Positions 1-12,924 are shown, counted from the stretch's first letter. The stretch is DNA of 64,000 nt from Doris montereyensis (GCA_037039925.1 JAXRKP010000546.1:57501-121500); one strand, 5' to 3'. Numbers and translations are program-made. The notes: generated by a model not told the origin, from the letters alone.

Positions 1-427
1 ATATACACACATACACACATACATACATACATAAATACATAAATAAATACATACGCACACACACATACACACATATACACATACAAACATACATACATAG
101 ATACATGTATGCTCCCATGGAGTGGAGAAGGACTGCCAATAAAAATGGCCTGTCGGGGGAAACATGAGTACAGTCGGTGAGCCTCCACTTAGACGAAAGG
201 GGATACAGACCATGAATCCACCTTCTGTGTTGTCATATGCATGCATATACTACATACATACATGCATACAAACATATTATGTACCTACACATACATACAT
301 ATATACTACATACATACATATTATGTACATACACTTACATACACATATGTTCATACACTCACATACACATATACTACATAGATACATATTATGTACATAC
401 ACATACATACATACATACATACATACA

Positions 428-461
<34 letters not shown>

Positions 462-705
462 CATACATACATACATACATACATACATAAATAACATACA
501 TACTTACATACATACACACATACATACATACTGACATACATACGTACATACATACATACATTCATACATACATACATACATACATACGTACATACATACA
601 TACATTCATACATACATACATACATACATACATACATACATACATACATACATACATACATACATACATACATACATACATACATACTTACATATATACA
701 TTAAA
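1..705. repeat. CATA tetranucleotide microsatellite block
   Basis: The block is mostly (CATA)n/(TATG)n with scattered substitutions. It is interrupted by a roughly 120-base unique island near 115-240 and by TACATATTATGTACATA-like palindromic variants near 300-400. Long open frames here (YIHT or MYVC repeats) are by-products of the tetranucleotide and are not genes. Confidence 0.95.
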
Positions 706-732
706 GTCATCCACACTTTTGTTTAACCCATT

Positions 733-1680
733 ACAGTAAATTTGTCAACAGTAAGTTTGTCTATAGTAAGTTTGTCTCTACAGTAAGTTTGTCTACAGTA
801 AATTTGTCTACAGTAAGTTTGTCTACAGTAAGTTTGTATATAGTAAGTTTGTCTATAGTAAGTTTGTCTATACTAAATTTGTCTACAGTAAGTTTGTCTA
901 CAGTAAATTTGTCTATAGCAAGTTTGTCTACAGTAAGTTTGTTTACAGTAAGTTTGTCTACAGTAAGTTTGTCTATAGTAAGTTTGTCTACAGTAAGTTT
1001 GTCTACAGTAAGTTTGTCTATAGTAAGTTTGTCTAGTAAGTTTGTCTACAGTAAGTTTGTCTACAGTAAGTTTGTTTACAGTAAGTTTGTCTACAGTAAG
1101 TTTGTCTATAGTAAGTTTGTCTAAAGTAAGTTTGTCTATAGTAAGTTTGTCTAAGTAAGTTTGTCTACAGTAAGTTTGTCTATAGTAAGTTTGTCTATAG
1201 TAAGTTTGTCTACAGTAAGTTTGTCTATAAGTAAGTTTGCCTATAGTAAGTTTGTCTATAGTAAGTTTGTCTATAGTAAGTTTGTCTATAATAAATTTGT
1301 CTATAGTAAGTTTGTCTACAGTAAGTTTGTCTAAGTTTGGGTAAGTTTGTCTTTAGTAAGTTTGTCTATAATAAATTTATAGTAAGTTTGTCAGTAAGTT
1401 TGTCTAGTAAGTCTTTTAAGTTTGTTTAAAGTAAGTTTGTCTAAGTAAGTTTGTCTATAGTAAGTTTGTCTATAGTAAGTCTGTCTACAGTAAGTTTGTC
1501 TATAGTAAGTTTGTCTATAATAAGTCTGTCTATAATAAGTTTGTCTACAGTAAGTTTATCTACAGTAGGTCTGTCTATAGTAAGTTTGTCTACAGTAAGT
1601 CTGTCTACAGTAAGTTTGTCTACAGTAAGTTTGTCTACAGTAAATTTGTCTACAGTAAGTTTGTCTACAGTAAGTTTGTG
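733..1680. repeat. 15-bp minisatellite (AGTAAGTTTGTCTAC)
   Basis: About 60 copies of a 15-base unit with consensus AGTAAGTTTGTCTAC/AT run head to tail. A few units are shortened, which shifts the frame. Because 15 is a multiple of three, stretches read as a five-residue repeat (STVSL), but no flanking domain supports a protein. Confidence 0.95.
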
Positions 1681-1820
1681 GAAGAAACTGGCAATATCAA
1701 AAATAAAACTAATAAAAGCAATGAAACCTCAAAGATAATACATTGTACATGCATTACACACATTATTTTGATTAAAATTATGCACGCTGAGAGCTAAAAT
1801 ACACCCTTACAAATATTGAT

Positions 1821-1865
<45 letters not shown>

Positions 1866-1978
1866 GTAGGTGGGTAGGAAGGTAGGTAGATAGATAGACA
1901 TACATATAGAAGATATATAGATAGATAGATAGATAGATAGATAGGCTGGTAGGTATGCAGATAGATAGATAGATAGAT
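1821..1978. repeat. (GATA)n microsatellite
   Basis: Tetranucleotide GATA/GGTA array in two blocks separated by a short ACATACATATAGAAG spacer. It holds no coding signal. Confidence 0.95.
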
Positions 1979-2599
1979 CTAGCAGTAACCATAAGACAAC
2001 AAATAGACACAGAATGCACAAGAACATACCATGGGACAGTCTGGGAGAATCTTCATACTAAACATGACGATCTTTTTAAGGTATTCTTAATTATTCCTTT
2101 GTTATCGTTGTTGCTTTTATTGTTCTAGTTCTAGTTACTGTCACTGGTGATATTATTGTTATCGTCACAAGCACAAGATCGGAACACAAAGGCCAAACAC
2201 CACTCTGATTTGTAGCAACCAAACGACACACATCCTCGACGGCTCCACGATTTCCACTGTTCACCATGGAGTCTCAATTATTGATTTTAATTCGTACATG
2301 TTTATAAAATCAGTGGCAATAAGATGAATTGGGCAGTATAACCATCTATACAGAGAGAGACAGACAGACAGAGTCAGATATGGACCTACAGTTTTGACAA
2401 ACAGACAGACACACAAAGAAAGAACCGCCCCAGAGACGATCAGAGTGAGGGAGAGAATGAGACTGAGAGAGAGAGAGTCCAGAGAGTTTCAGAGAGTAGA
2501 TGAGAAGTCAAAGATGTACCAGAGAGAGAGAGAGTGCTCTTTGGTCGTTTGCTTGTGTGTGTGCACAGAGCTTTTTTCTCTAGTTTGAAAAGAATTCAG
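1979..2599. other. No gene seen; GA-rich low-complexity tract at the right
   Basis: Nothing recognisable lies in 1979-2340. From 2340 to 2540 the sequence is GA/CAGA-rich low complexity. It leads directly into the LINE fragment, and the second, shortened LINE copy at 5.4 kb is likewise preceded by a GA tract. Confidence 0.6.
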
Positions 2600-3330
2600 A
2601 AATGATCATATGGTGTTCCGACCGAAATCACCAACCTGACCAAGACGTCGTATGAAGGAGTAACGTGCCAATTGGTCCAGGAGGACATCTTGACCCGGTC
2701 GCTTCCAGGTAAAGACTGCTGTGCGCCAGAGTGTCTTTTCTCATTTCTTGTTTTTACACAAATCTTCAATACTTTAGCAGTGTCTTCAAAAGGCAAGGTG
2801 GAACAGACGCCGATTTAAAAACAAGAATCGGATAAGACAATTCAGTCTTTTCGTGTCGCGTTTCTGAAAAAGGGAATAAAAGAACTAATTTCTAAAACAT
2901 TATTAGGCCTAATTTATCTGGAAGTCCCGAATAATCTTTTTCAGCACTTGAGTGTTTCCGAATCCCCTCCATCCATTTACATCAAATCAGTCATTTTGTA
3001 TGGAGCAGAGACCTGAGAATAATAAATTAAGCAAAAGTCACCACAGGGAAACTCCAGAGAATTTATAACAGCTGTTTAAAAAGATCCTGTCCTGTGACAC
3101 CATCAGCAGCAGCAGATGCCCTATGGGGGAAAAGTCCAAACTTTCTGTCGAGGAAGTCATAAACAAGAGAAGATGGACAACAAAACAAAACACACAAAAT
3201 TAAACGGTAGATATGTCATGTCACTCTGTATCGGAAAGCCTGAACAAAACACAACTGGGCGACCCCTGACAATCTGGAATCCGCAGGTCAACAATCTGGA
3301 TTTTGTTTGTTTGTTTGAAGCAACAGTACC
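2600..3330 (+). pseudogene. RTE-type LINE reverse transcriptase fragment (3' part)
   Basis: Broken plus-strand frames resemble the end of an RTE/BovB-like non-LTR reverse transcriptase. Near 2636-2680 the translation reads [16 protein letters not shown]. Near 2705 there is VKTAVRQ followed by SHFLFL, matching the family's KTGVRQGC..SPFLF block. Near 2985 SVILYGAET is present, near 3135 LSVEEVINKRRW, and near 3255 a TGRPLTIW block; these are the usual C-terminal landmarks of these elements. The LINE pieces are seen directly; the clade is inferred from recall of the family. Several stops and frameshifts make it dead. A shortened copy lies at 5402-5700. Confidence 0.65.
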
Positions 3331-4084
3331 TTTTCACCGTGGTCTCAGGGTGCTGACTAATGTTTCTGACAACTGTCCAGGCAGAACACAAAGAATTTTT
3401 AAAAAGATCAAAAAGTACCAACTCTCAAACATCAACAATCTGTCACAGTACCAATATTAAAATTTGTAAATATTTTATGATTTTTTAAATAAATGTTTAG
3501 TACGTTTCACATTTCTTTAAAAAATGCGACAGACAGACTGATTGAAAAACAAACAAAGTCATATTCCCAATCATACAGGAAAAGAAAGAGAGGCAATATT
3601 ATGAAGACCATCGAAACAGATGGCAATATTATGAGAATTACCATTTGAGGGCCATATTGAATCGAGTAATCCATTATGCATTTGAGTAAAAGGCATGCAT
3701 ATTGAAGATGGGGAACGTAATGATTTGCTGGCAGGAGCTGGAAACGCATATTGCCCAGGACCACGGAAAAGGGAGGGCACATTTAGTGGATGGCCTATGC
3801 ATATTAAATTACCCCAATATTAGATGGGGCAACATGGCTAATTAAGTAACTGTACGTGTTTTCCCTACTACTCACGCACCAGGATTAACTCGAAAATATA
3901 AAAACATTCAAAATAGGAGGGAATGAAAATTTAAAATAACAAAATTTGCAAACCCGACAACCCCACCTAAAGTAGCAGACCCATACCAACCATTATCCTA
4001 CAGTCCCAAACATCCTCAATTCACCTCACCTGCTTTTATGTAGGCTATTCATTTTGTCTGCTTGTCTTTGGGCCTTTCTCTTTA
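3331..4084. other. No gene seen
   Basis: AT-rich sequence without a supported gene. The stretch 3570-3840 repeats short motifs such as GCAATATT, GCATATTGA and GCATATTA in a way that suggests an old unclassified repeat, but I could not assign it. Confidence 0.4.
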
Positions 4085-4241
4085 GAAATGTGTATCTGTC
4101 TCTGTCTGTCTGTCTTTCTGTGAATCTGTCTGTTTGTCTGTCTTTCTCTCTCTCTTAATCTCTCTCATATTGTCTATCTCAATTTTTCCTTCTACTCTCA
4201 ATACAAAAAAAATCAAAGTTTCTTGTAGAATCATAAATCAA

Positions 4242-4289
<48 letters not shown>

Positions 4290-4426
4290 AAAATCAATAT
4301 AACTCTTAATTAACACTGGCTCAATTTGTATATAGATGTCAATCCTGCATCTTTAATATGTTTTGCAAACCAACTCTTTTCATCCAAAGCTCAATCTCTC
4401 TCTCTCTCATCTCTCTGTCTCAACCT

Positions 4427-4469
<43 letters not shown>

Positions 4470-4680
4470 TGAACGCAAATGCACACATACACACACTCAC
4501 ACACACATAAACACGCTATGGGCGCCTACACAGCTGCTGTTCATAATGAATGTATATTCAATTGTCCCACTCTATTGATTTATCCTGTTCCTCATCTTCT
4601 CCCTCACCCTTTATCTATCATCCTTCCCTGTCTGTCTGTCTGTCTCTTGGTTGAAACAATTGTTTTTACTCCATTCGGCA
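4085..4680. repeat. CT, TCTG and CA simple repeats
   Basis: A patchwork of (TCTG)n, (CT)n near 4245-4285 and 4400-4435, and (CA)n near 4436-4465 and 4485-4510. No supported gene lies between them. Confidence 0.85.
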
Positions 4681-4721
4681 ATAGTCCCTAGTCCCTAGTT
4701 GTGTAGGTTGTGGTCTGTTGT

Positions 4722-4830
4722 AGTACTCCTAGTAGTAGTAGTAGTAGTAGCTGAGGAAATGGGTTAGGATTGAAAGAGAGTAGTACCATGTAGTAGTAGT
4801 AAAATGTAATGTGTAGTAGTAGTAGTTTTT
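4722..4830. repeat. (TAG)n trinucleotide tract with a small direct duplication
   Basis: TAG/AGT trinucleotide runs. The segment around 4745-4775 (AATGGGTTAGGATTGAAAG) recurs in slightly changed form at 4862-4882, a local duplication of about 20 bases. Confidence 0.75.
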
Positions 4831-5287
4831 AGCCTAGCAGCAGGCCCTTCCTCCTTAAGTCAAATGGGTTGGATTGAAAGGAGAGTTCTATTAAAAAAAA
4901 TCCAAACATATTATATTGGTTCCAAAAAGGAAAGTAACTTCCACCTTTTCTCACCCTGTCTGTCAGGTAGGTCTTCTCATCTATCATGTATAGGCAAGTC
5001 AGTCGCAAAAAACATTGAATGACCAGATCGAGTCTGAATGTGAATACAAATGATAAATGTTTAGTACGTTGTAGACAGCAGTTATTTGCTTAATTACAAC
5101 GAACAGTTTATAGACGTGACAATCTTTCTCTGAAATGTCGATCGATGTCCTTGAGAGATTGTATCGCATTGTCATCCGACACATCAAATTCTATTTATAT
5201 TATGGTCAACGCACTTGATATCATATAAATTTAGGTCTTTATAAAAATTAACTTCTTTCTGAAGCAATCTTGGATCTGTGAGCATGT

Positions 5288-5700
<413 letters not shown>

Positions 5701-5734
5701 TTGGACATGTCTGTATATGACATAGATTTAATAC

Positions 5735-5769
5735 CACTACTACTACTACTACTTCTACTAATAATAACA

Positions 5770-5836
<67 letters not shown>

Positions 5837-5837
5837 G

Positions 5838-5907
<70 letters not shown>

Positions 5908-6060
5908 TAATAGTAATGCATTTGTTGAGCGCCTTTCTCATCTACTGAAATGCTCGATAATGCTTTACAGTACGATATTAAACACAATTGGAGATTACAT
6001 GAAATGAACAACATCAACAAAATATAATGATGTTAGATCTAGATCTAGTTAGATCTAGTT
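5735..6060 (-). repeat. (TAC)n/(TAA)n microsatellite with LINE-type 3' tail
   Basis: (TAC)n from about 5735 to 5836 is followed by (AAT)n to about 5905. The next 80 bases (GCATTTGTTGAGCGCC ... ATGCTTTACAG) resemble the GCGC-containing 3' tails of the two LINEs at 19.63 and 34.60 kb, also next to AAT-type repeats. I read it as a heavily truncated minus-strand copy of the same LINE group. Confidence 0.55.
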
Positions 6061-6238
6061 ACAATTTTTCAAAACACTAAATGAGATTGAGAGCTAAAGA
6101 TAGAGAATCTTCATAAGAAGATCCCGTCGATCAAGTGTTTCGGCACTTAGCTTCCTTACACTCTCCACACCTAGGTCATGACTCCTGAGTGCCCTTCTGT
6201 CTTTTTGTTGTTTAAAAAAAAAGTTTTTGTTTTGTTTC

Positions 6239-6277
<39 letters not shown>

Positions 6278-7570
6278 GTGGTCTGGTTTTGGTCCTCCGC
6301 TGGTTGCCCATCCAAGAACTAACCACGTTCATCGCTGCTTGACTATTCTTCTAGTCGGTCATTGCTTTTTGCCACGTGTATGTCTCTTTGGTGCTTCTTG
6401 CCCCGCTGCCATTTGTACATCCATACTTCGTGGTAAGTTTTTTATTGTATATGAAGCAAGCTCTCATTTCTTCTTGACCAGATCCAGCTGGAGCTCTATT
6501 CTGCTGTTTCTGTCAGATGTTTGAGTACTCTAGTACGTTTGTTTCCTGTAATTGAGAGTTGTTTTAGGAGGGAATAAGTTGATGCTCCTACAAACCCTCT
6601 GGCGCCAACTTCTGCCGCCAGCACTCAGGTCATAAATCCGCCCTCTGGGGGTCATTGGCCAGATTGCAGTACTTTGTAGATTTGTATTGGTGAGCTTGAT
6701 TGATTCTGCTCTCATAAGGCACTGTCAGCTCAATTATGATAATTTTGGTGTGTGACGTCTGACTGAAGTGCTAAATCAGGTCTCATTCCACTCGTTCTTA
6801 TAACCTGGGAATGGTTCTCCCAGTCTGGAAGGTATGTTGATAGGTTCCAGTCATCAGTTCTAATATACACATTGGTTGGAGGTAATCTTCACATGTTGTA
6901 ATAAAACAAACCAAAAGGAACAAAGTACTCTCATAAACAGTTCGGTCTTAAGTAGTATTGTCATTACTTTGTATTATCATTTAGGTAGTATCGTCATTAT
7001 ATGGTCATTATTGCCATGTATGTAGTTTGGTCATTATATGGTCATTATTGTTATTTAATATGTAGTTTGGTCATTATTGGTAATTGATTGCAAGACATGT
7101 ATGTCGGTTCAACATTGCAATAATGTTAAATTAATGAGTGCGTAGCGAAAAGGAAATCCACTTAGCACAAAAAGAGGTGGCATCTCCAGTAATAGTAGTG
7201 GTAGTGTAAAGCCAGCTAGTCATCACGTGATCCCCGTACTCCGTGAAAGAGACATTACTTTCACTTTAACTGACCTCCACTTTTTCGAAAAAATGTCCAC
7301 CGACGAGGCAAGAGTAGAAATAGATGCAGATCTAGGCCTACTTCCGGTAGAGCGATTGTGATTTTACCGCAAACTACAAACTCACTAAGGGCGAGAAGTG
7401 AGAGAGAAGGCCCAAGTTGAAGAGAGCCTCAGGTCGCACGTAGAAGCCCCGAGTTAGATAGATCTATCTAAATCAATGTTTTGCTGAAACTTCACACATT
7501 TCAGCTTTGCATATTTGCTCAAAATGGATTATAATCCTAATTTCAAGGTCTATAATCTAGGTAAATCGCA
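6061..7570. other. Upstream flank of the THAP gene; no gene seen
   Basis: Contains a (TG)n run at 6242-6276 and short direct repeats of TAGTTTGGTCATTAT between 6960 and 7080. No coding region is supported. A promoter for the THAP gene should lie near its right end, but no TATA box or initiator is distinctive. Confidence 0.4.
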
Positions 7571-7710
7571 ATGGTAAATTGTGCGGTGCCAGAATGTAAA
7601 ACAAAAAGGATCGATGTCCAGGGCTTACATGGCACTCTTTCCCCAAAGACGTAACAAGAAGGAAACAATGGGTTCTCTCTATTGGACGCGAAGAAGGGGC
7701 GACGTTCAAG
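7571..7710 (+). CDS. THAP-domain protein, exon 1 (frame disturbed)
   Basis: From the ATG at 7571 the frame begins MVNCAVPECKTK, the start of a THAP zinc finger with its first two cysteines (C-x4-C). After GLHG the homologous reading continues one frame over, with FPKD, then RRKQWVLSIGREEGATFK, the usual tryptophan block of THAP domains. The exon ends at TTCAAG before a GTAAAG donor at 7711. THAP domains are DNA-binding C2CH fingers, usually in nuclear regulators. The internal frame change and a phase mismatch to exon 2 mean that either the gene is decaying at its 5' end or the sequence has single-base errors here. The second half of the finger is in exon 2. Confidence 0.7.
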
Positions 7711-9507
7711 GTAAAGGAATTCATTGTCAACAACTAGGGAAAGTACAGGTTACAGTTAACGCTTACAACTAGATCTAGAATTCAGAATTAACGTAGAATC
7801 TACATAAAAAAAAACTAGTGACGAGATCTAGATCTAGATCGATCTAGATCTAGATCTACATGTAGATCAAATGATAGATCTGTGAGACCAGATCTAGAAT
7901 CTAGCACATAACACCACTCCTCATCAAAATACTTCTCATTGGATGCTTTTGAAAATTTCCCTCTCTACCCTTTGTTGGCTTTGTCTGTCACCCTCTCTTC
8001 TACTTTACAATAACATGAGTGGCCATCGTTTTGCTGTTCCCTTCCTACAGTTTAATAGATATCCTCCTCCTAAACAGCCCCCACCCTTATGCAGTGGTTT
8101 TCCACACCCCCCCACCTTCTAGATGTAAACATCCCTCCTTAGTCATTTCTCTATGGGCCTAGTAGGAAGATAGGCGTGTTTGTAGTTTTTAATGTTTTTC
8201 AAATAGCTGCCCCTTCCTCTTGTCCAGATACCACATGTCATCATGACCATATGAAATGATCTGTTTGAGATGTACATATATTCTGAATATCAAAATCCCT
8301 TTGTTGCTGATTTCTGAACTCAGATGACATCTTCAACTTTCCCTTGTACTTTCAACAATCCAATGTCTTCATTCTTATGTGAAAAAAGAGATGGAAATGT
8401 ATTTTGACGTATGTGACGTTTGATTATATAACCATCAACATAATCCCCCCCCTGATTGGGTCAACCTTGCTTTCTGTCTATTCACTGAAAGTCACACCCT
8501 CCATTCAGGCTGACCATAGGTGTGCAATGTGATTGGCCACTGATGTCTTTTATGTGTATCAATCACTATAGTGGGTGGAGCTTGTTACTTTAAAGTAAAT
8601 GACATCTGCCCAGAAGTTGCTTTGGCCACTTTGCAGAGGGTCCACAGCCTGGTGAAAGTGTGTTTCTGACTACATGGAGCCCCCCTATTCTTATTCTAGG
8701 GCTATAGACAGAAGGATTTCGGGCGGATTTCCATAGGCAGGAGTACAGCAGTTGGACACATTAAATCATTCAAATTTCGCTAGTGAGCCCAATTTATTAT
8801 AGAGTAAACATAAGATTTGTAAACCATATTTAGATATTATGGGAGAACTAACGCGTAGTCGAATTCACGGTGACTGATTTTTGTTGGCATGGGCTGTCGG
8901 AGGGACCTTTCTTTGCCTCAGATAAGGAGGGAGGGGGGAAGGGGGGTGGTGGTGGTTTCTCCCTGAATCTGAGTCATAAGACAGATACATTAATACTCAA
9001 TAAAATATTTGTTATATCTGATAGTCAATGCTATTGGGCACATATATTTAGTTAAAAGCACCTGGCCAATTTTTCAGTTACATTCTCACTTCCAGAATAT
9101 AAATGTAAACAAGCAGGACATCAATTCTTAAGAAGCGCCCTTTTTAGACACAATAATCTAGTGAATCGAGGCTGAAAAGGGGTTAGAGTAAAAATTAAAT
9201 AATAAAAAAAAACTAAAGAGTGAAGAAATGATGATGTTTAGAATAAAGATGGATTTATAGTCTGTATCCTTGCACAAGTGCAGGCTCACCGACTGTACAT
9301 CATTTATATCTATAGTTATAATTATTTGTTAATATTTTTTCCTTGTTACAACTGTGGACTCAGTGTCACATATTTGACAAAGTCAGGAAATCTTTCTAAC
9401 ATGTGATTTTGTACATTTTGTTGGAACTCTCATAGAATGGGCCATTAGGATGAAAGAGTTTCAGTATAAAGTCTTTGTATATTTCACTTTTTTTGCTTTT
9501 TGAACAG
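7711..9507 (+). other. THAP gene intron 1
   Basis: About 1.8 kb between GTAAAG (7711) and TTTTTGAACAG (9507). It contains an AGATCT-rich tract at 7822-7868 and otherwise nothing recognisable. Confidence 0.6.
7822..7900. repeat. AGATCT hexamer-rich simple repeat
   Basis: Overlapping AGATCTAGATCT units. Shorter versions recur through the window (about 6035, 13978, 14280, 25525), so this is a genome-typical simple repeat and not a local signal. Confidence 0.8.
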
Positions 9508-9703
9508 ATTACTCCTGGACAAGAGTTTGCTCAAGACATTTTGGTGAGGATGACTTCAAAAAGGACTGTTCACGACGATCTCTCAAACCTCATGCTGTTC
9601 CATGGAGGTTTGAATGGAGTACACAGGTAGACAAGTTGACGGTGAAAATGCCAACAGAAAATCGCTGCCATATTTTTCCGAGGGACTCAAATTGTGGAAC
9701 AGG
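9508..9703 (+). CDS. THAP-domain protein, exon 2 (C2CH second half)
   Basis: After the acceptor TGAACAG the exon reads YSWTRVCSRHFGEDDF, then SRRSLKPHAVPWRFEWS. This supplies the C-x2-H pair of the THAP finger and the closing aromatic/AVP block that defines the domain end. Reading on past a weak GTAGAC donor at 9627 to the GTAAAG donor at 9704 leaves two bases (GG). These join the first base of exon 3 to make a glycine codon, so the longer exon is chosen on phase. The region after the finger (VDKLTVKMPTENRCHIFPRD) has no known domain. Exon 2 needs one base from exon 1, which exon 1 does not provide in its homologous frame. Confidence 0.8.
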
Positions 9704-10360
9704 GTAAAGTTTAAAGTAACGATTTTCTTTTTCTGCCCTCAGGTGAACCAATTTCAGTTTCACCATCAGTAGAGTGATGCTTTCCCTCTCGATTTTATCT
9801 CTAGTTACGACACAAATATATTTTTGCAATACAAATGTGATTTTAGTTTAGTTATTTTGAGCTTGAACTTTATTTTATTCAATATAAAATTGTAATTTTG
9901 AAATACTCAAAACTGTTCCAAGAAAATTGCAACCACAGATATATACACTGAAACTTTGTACTGCCAACTCTTAGGTCAGTGGTAACGGTGATAAAAAGGA
10001 ATGGTATTATAACGAAAATGCCCTTAGTCAGTACTTCAACGAAGAAGATTTTTTTATCAATATTTGGCTAGTATATTATTTAATAGATAAGGCAGTGACC
10101 TCGCTTTTCTCTTTAATGGGTAAAGGTAATCTTAAACGTGTTTCTGACGTTATGAAATGCAACAATAGATCAAACAAATTTGTTGGTGTAAACTACATGT
10201 AGATTTACCAAATTGGGGAAAAGTTAAATCTGACAATACAACATAGACCGACTGCTTGAGAAAAGGTTTTCCTGTATTACAATATAAAGAAAATGACAAT
10301 GACATTAAATAATATTAAAAGCCCCATAGGAACAAAGACAGAGACAAATATCAGAATTTT

Positions 10361-10455
10361 GTGCCACCATGGGGATTGAACCCACGACCTCTGTGTCGGT
10401 ATCCATCACCTTGCTATGAAAAGAAAACACATGCTACCAACCAAGCTAACTACGC
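10361..10455 (-). repeat. tRNA-derived SINE-like fragment
   Basis: On the minus strand the sequence TTAGCTTGGTTGGTAGCA resembles an RNA polymerase III A box. About 50 bases on, GTCGTGGGTTCAATCCCC resembles a B box. The rest does not fold as a full tRNA with CCA-ready ends, so a tRNA-derived SINE head in intron 2 fits better than a working tRNA gene. Confidence 0.55.
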
Positions 10456-10732
10456 TTCTTAAATTACAATGTATTAGCAGCAGTAGTACATGTAGTAGTA
10501 TTATCGCAGTAGTAGTAGTAGGTAGATCTAACATCACACTACACACATCCGTCTGGGCTCCACTAGCCAAGGATTACGAGAGTGAGAAAGGAGTTGTGAT
10601 TTGCGCATGGGGATGAAACATGACACACAGGGTTCCTGATACTTTTGTGTCTTTGATGCCCTGACCTTTGACCAAGCCAAACTAGATTCTACCCGCTTGC
10701 ATCACTTTGTGGAATGGGTTGGTGATGCTCGC

Positions 10733-11463
10733 TAGCGGTATAACGAATTGTATTTTACAATAGTTATAAGGAATGTTAATGCTAAATCACTGGCGGTATA
10801 ATGAATTGTATTTTACAATAGTTATAAGGAATGTTAATGCCAAATCACTGGCGGTATAATGAATTGTATTTTACAATAGTTATAAGGAATGTTAATGCCA
10901 AATCACTGCGGTATAATGAATTGTATTTTACAATAGTTATAAGGAATGTTAATGCTAAATCACTGGCGGTATAACGAATTGTATTTTACAATAGTTTATA
11001 AATAAGGAATGTTAATGCTAAATCACTGGCGGTATAACAAATTGTATTTTACAATAGTTATAAATAAGGAATCTAATGCTAAATCACTGGCAGTATAACG
11101 AAATTGTATTTTACAATAGTTATAAATAAGGAATCTAATGCTAAATCACTGGCGGTATAACAAATTGTATTTTACAATAGTTATAAATAAGGAATGTTAA
11201 TGCTAAATCACTGGCGGTATAACAAATTGTATTTTACAATAGTTTATAAATAAGGAATGTTAATGCTAAATCACTGGTGGTATAACAAATTGTATTTTAC
11301 AATAGTTATGAATAAGGAATGTAATGCTAAATCACTGGCGGTATAACAAATTGTATTTTACAATCGTTATGAATAAGGAATGTAATGCTAAATCACTGGC
11401 GGTATAACAAATTGTATTTTACAATCGTTATGAATAAGGAATGTAATGTTAAATCACTGGCGG
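10733..11463. repeat. Tandem array of a ~60-bp unit in THAP intron 2
   Basis: About twelve head-to-tail copies of a 57-62 base unit running from GGCGGTATAACGAATTG through TTTTACAATAGTTATAAGG to TAATGCTAAATCACT. Left copies have GGTATAATG or ATAACG and right copies have ATAACAAAT and TACAATCG, so there is a left-to-right divergence gradient. The core TTGTATTTTACAATAG contains a TTGTA..TACAA inverted repeat. Confidence 0.93.
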
Positions 11464-11689
11464 ATGGCAGTTATTGTAATGAGTGAGTTATTTTATTGTT
11501 TTTGTATACTGTCTGATCTGTACAAAGCTGGCAGTAAGTGAAATTTGGCGCTTTTAGCGGGTATAGCTATGTTTGAGTTCAATTATGAAATGACTTTATT
11601 CAATTTTGTTGTTGCTATTTTTATAAGACTTTACTTCACTATATATTTCAGTACGTATATGAAAAGTTTTGCACAGAAAACCTTAAATA

Positions 11690-12438
11690 CAGTGGAATCT
11701 CTCTAATCGGGAAATCTTGGTGGATTGTAAAGTCGTCCTGATCTGTCTGGCTTCCCATTATACCGGGGACCTAGAGGGTTTGGTTTTCCCTCAGCAGTTT
11801 GAGGCAGCTAAACCCTTCTGTGAGTGGTAAAAATGCAGAATTAAAGGAACAAGCAGCCACAGGACCAGTTAGTTGATCAAAACGAAGATGGCATTCATCA
11901 AAGATGTCACTCACACTCACTTGTGACAATTGACCTTCCTTGGACGGTTGATAGATAAGACATGTAATAAAAAAGGCATGATGAGTCGTTAAGTCTGCTC
12001 TCATGTCCATCTTTGCGATTGACGGATTAGATGGTCAATAAAAGACTGTATTGTTAGGTGGACGAGTAAGGTCTAGCTTGACGCCTGCTTTCACACCTTC
12101 TTAATGAATGTTTGGTGTGTCTGGATTATGGTCGTCACGAACCAGCACTTGCGACATCGTGTACACGTTATGTAATGTATAACATGTGTAGCACTAATGC
12201 AGGTGTAATAATTGATGTTTTTCTCACACGGAAACCAAATTGGGATAAAAAGTGAGTAAAAATATGGGGGAAATGGTGATGACAATCAATGCAAGCCAGC
12301 GAAAATTGTCCCGATTGCTTGAGGACCTTTCCCATTTTGAAAGCTAAATTATATTGAAAAAATTCTGTTCCCTGGGAAGTCTTCCCGATTGGCCAGGTTT
12401 CCTGATTCCCCAGGTTCCCGATTTGAGAGGTTTCACTG
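11690..12438. mobile_element. pogo/Tigger-type MITE with TA target duplication
   Basis: The left end CAGTGGAATCTCTCTAATCG at 11690 and the reverse complement of the right end (CAGTGAAACCTCTCAAATCG, ending at 12438) are matching inverted termini, each flanked by TA. The CAGTGRAAYCTCTCTAATC form is that of pogo/Tigger-type elements of the Tc1/mariner superfamily (family knowledge). The 749 bases hold no intact transposase, so it looks non-autonomous. Inner inverted blocks with GATTGGCCAGGTTTCC recur in the fragment at 16.5 kb. It sits in intron 2 of the THAP gene. Confidence 0.8.
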
Positions 12439-12924
12439 TACAAGCTTAATTAAAAGTTTTGTCTGACAGAATTTTTTCTTCCTTCATTTCGTAATTGCTA
12501 CAACTGAGCTCTTTTTCTGTTATTCTTGCCATTTGAATTCTTTTATATTTTTTCCTTTGGATATGTGAAAATAAGAGTAATTGCACAGCAGCCAATTGAC
12601 CTAATCTTTAAGCAAATCTTTTTCCATGCTAGGGCAGCTAGAAAAAAAAAATTTGGCCAATAAGTTAAAAGAAAAAAATAGGAGATAAAAAGTTTAAAGT
12701 GTTTTTAATTTTTCGTGAGCTGTCACAAGTTGGATTATAGCAAATGATAAACAAAGTTGATACATGTTGCATGATTTCCATTTGGTGACATCTATTTTAT
12801 ATAGAAATAAATTTGTATCTGATATCTTCATTTGTTTCCCTTGGGAATGAAATTATCTGATTGAATCCTCTTTGAAAGATTGACTTTTTTGTGTGTCTTA
12901 TACACAAATACCTCCTCCGTCTTT

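Noticed and set aside
164..685. Open frames rich in YIHT / MYVC
   Set aside because: They come entirely from the CATA microsatellite; no non-repeat codons and no domain.
789..1738. Frames of STVSL five-residue repeats
   Set aside because: By-product of a 15-bp minisatellite; no flanking coding evidence.
6290..6520. LRWLPIQELTT in plus frame as a LINE 2-type C-terminus
   Set aside because: The HWLP-like match is too short, and surrounding residues do not fit the RT end.
10361..10455. Functional tRNA gene
   Set aside because: A and B boxes are recognisable but acceptor and anticodon stems do not pair convincingly; SINE origin is more likely.
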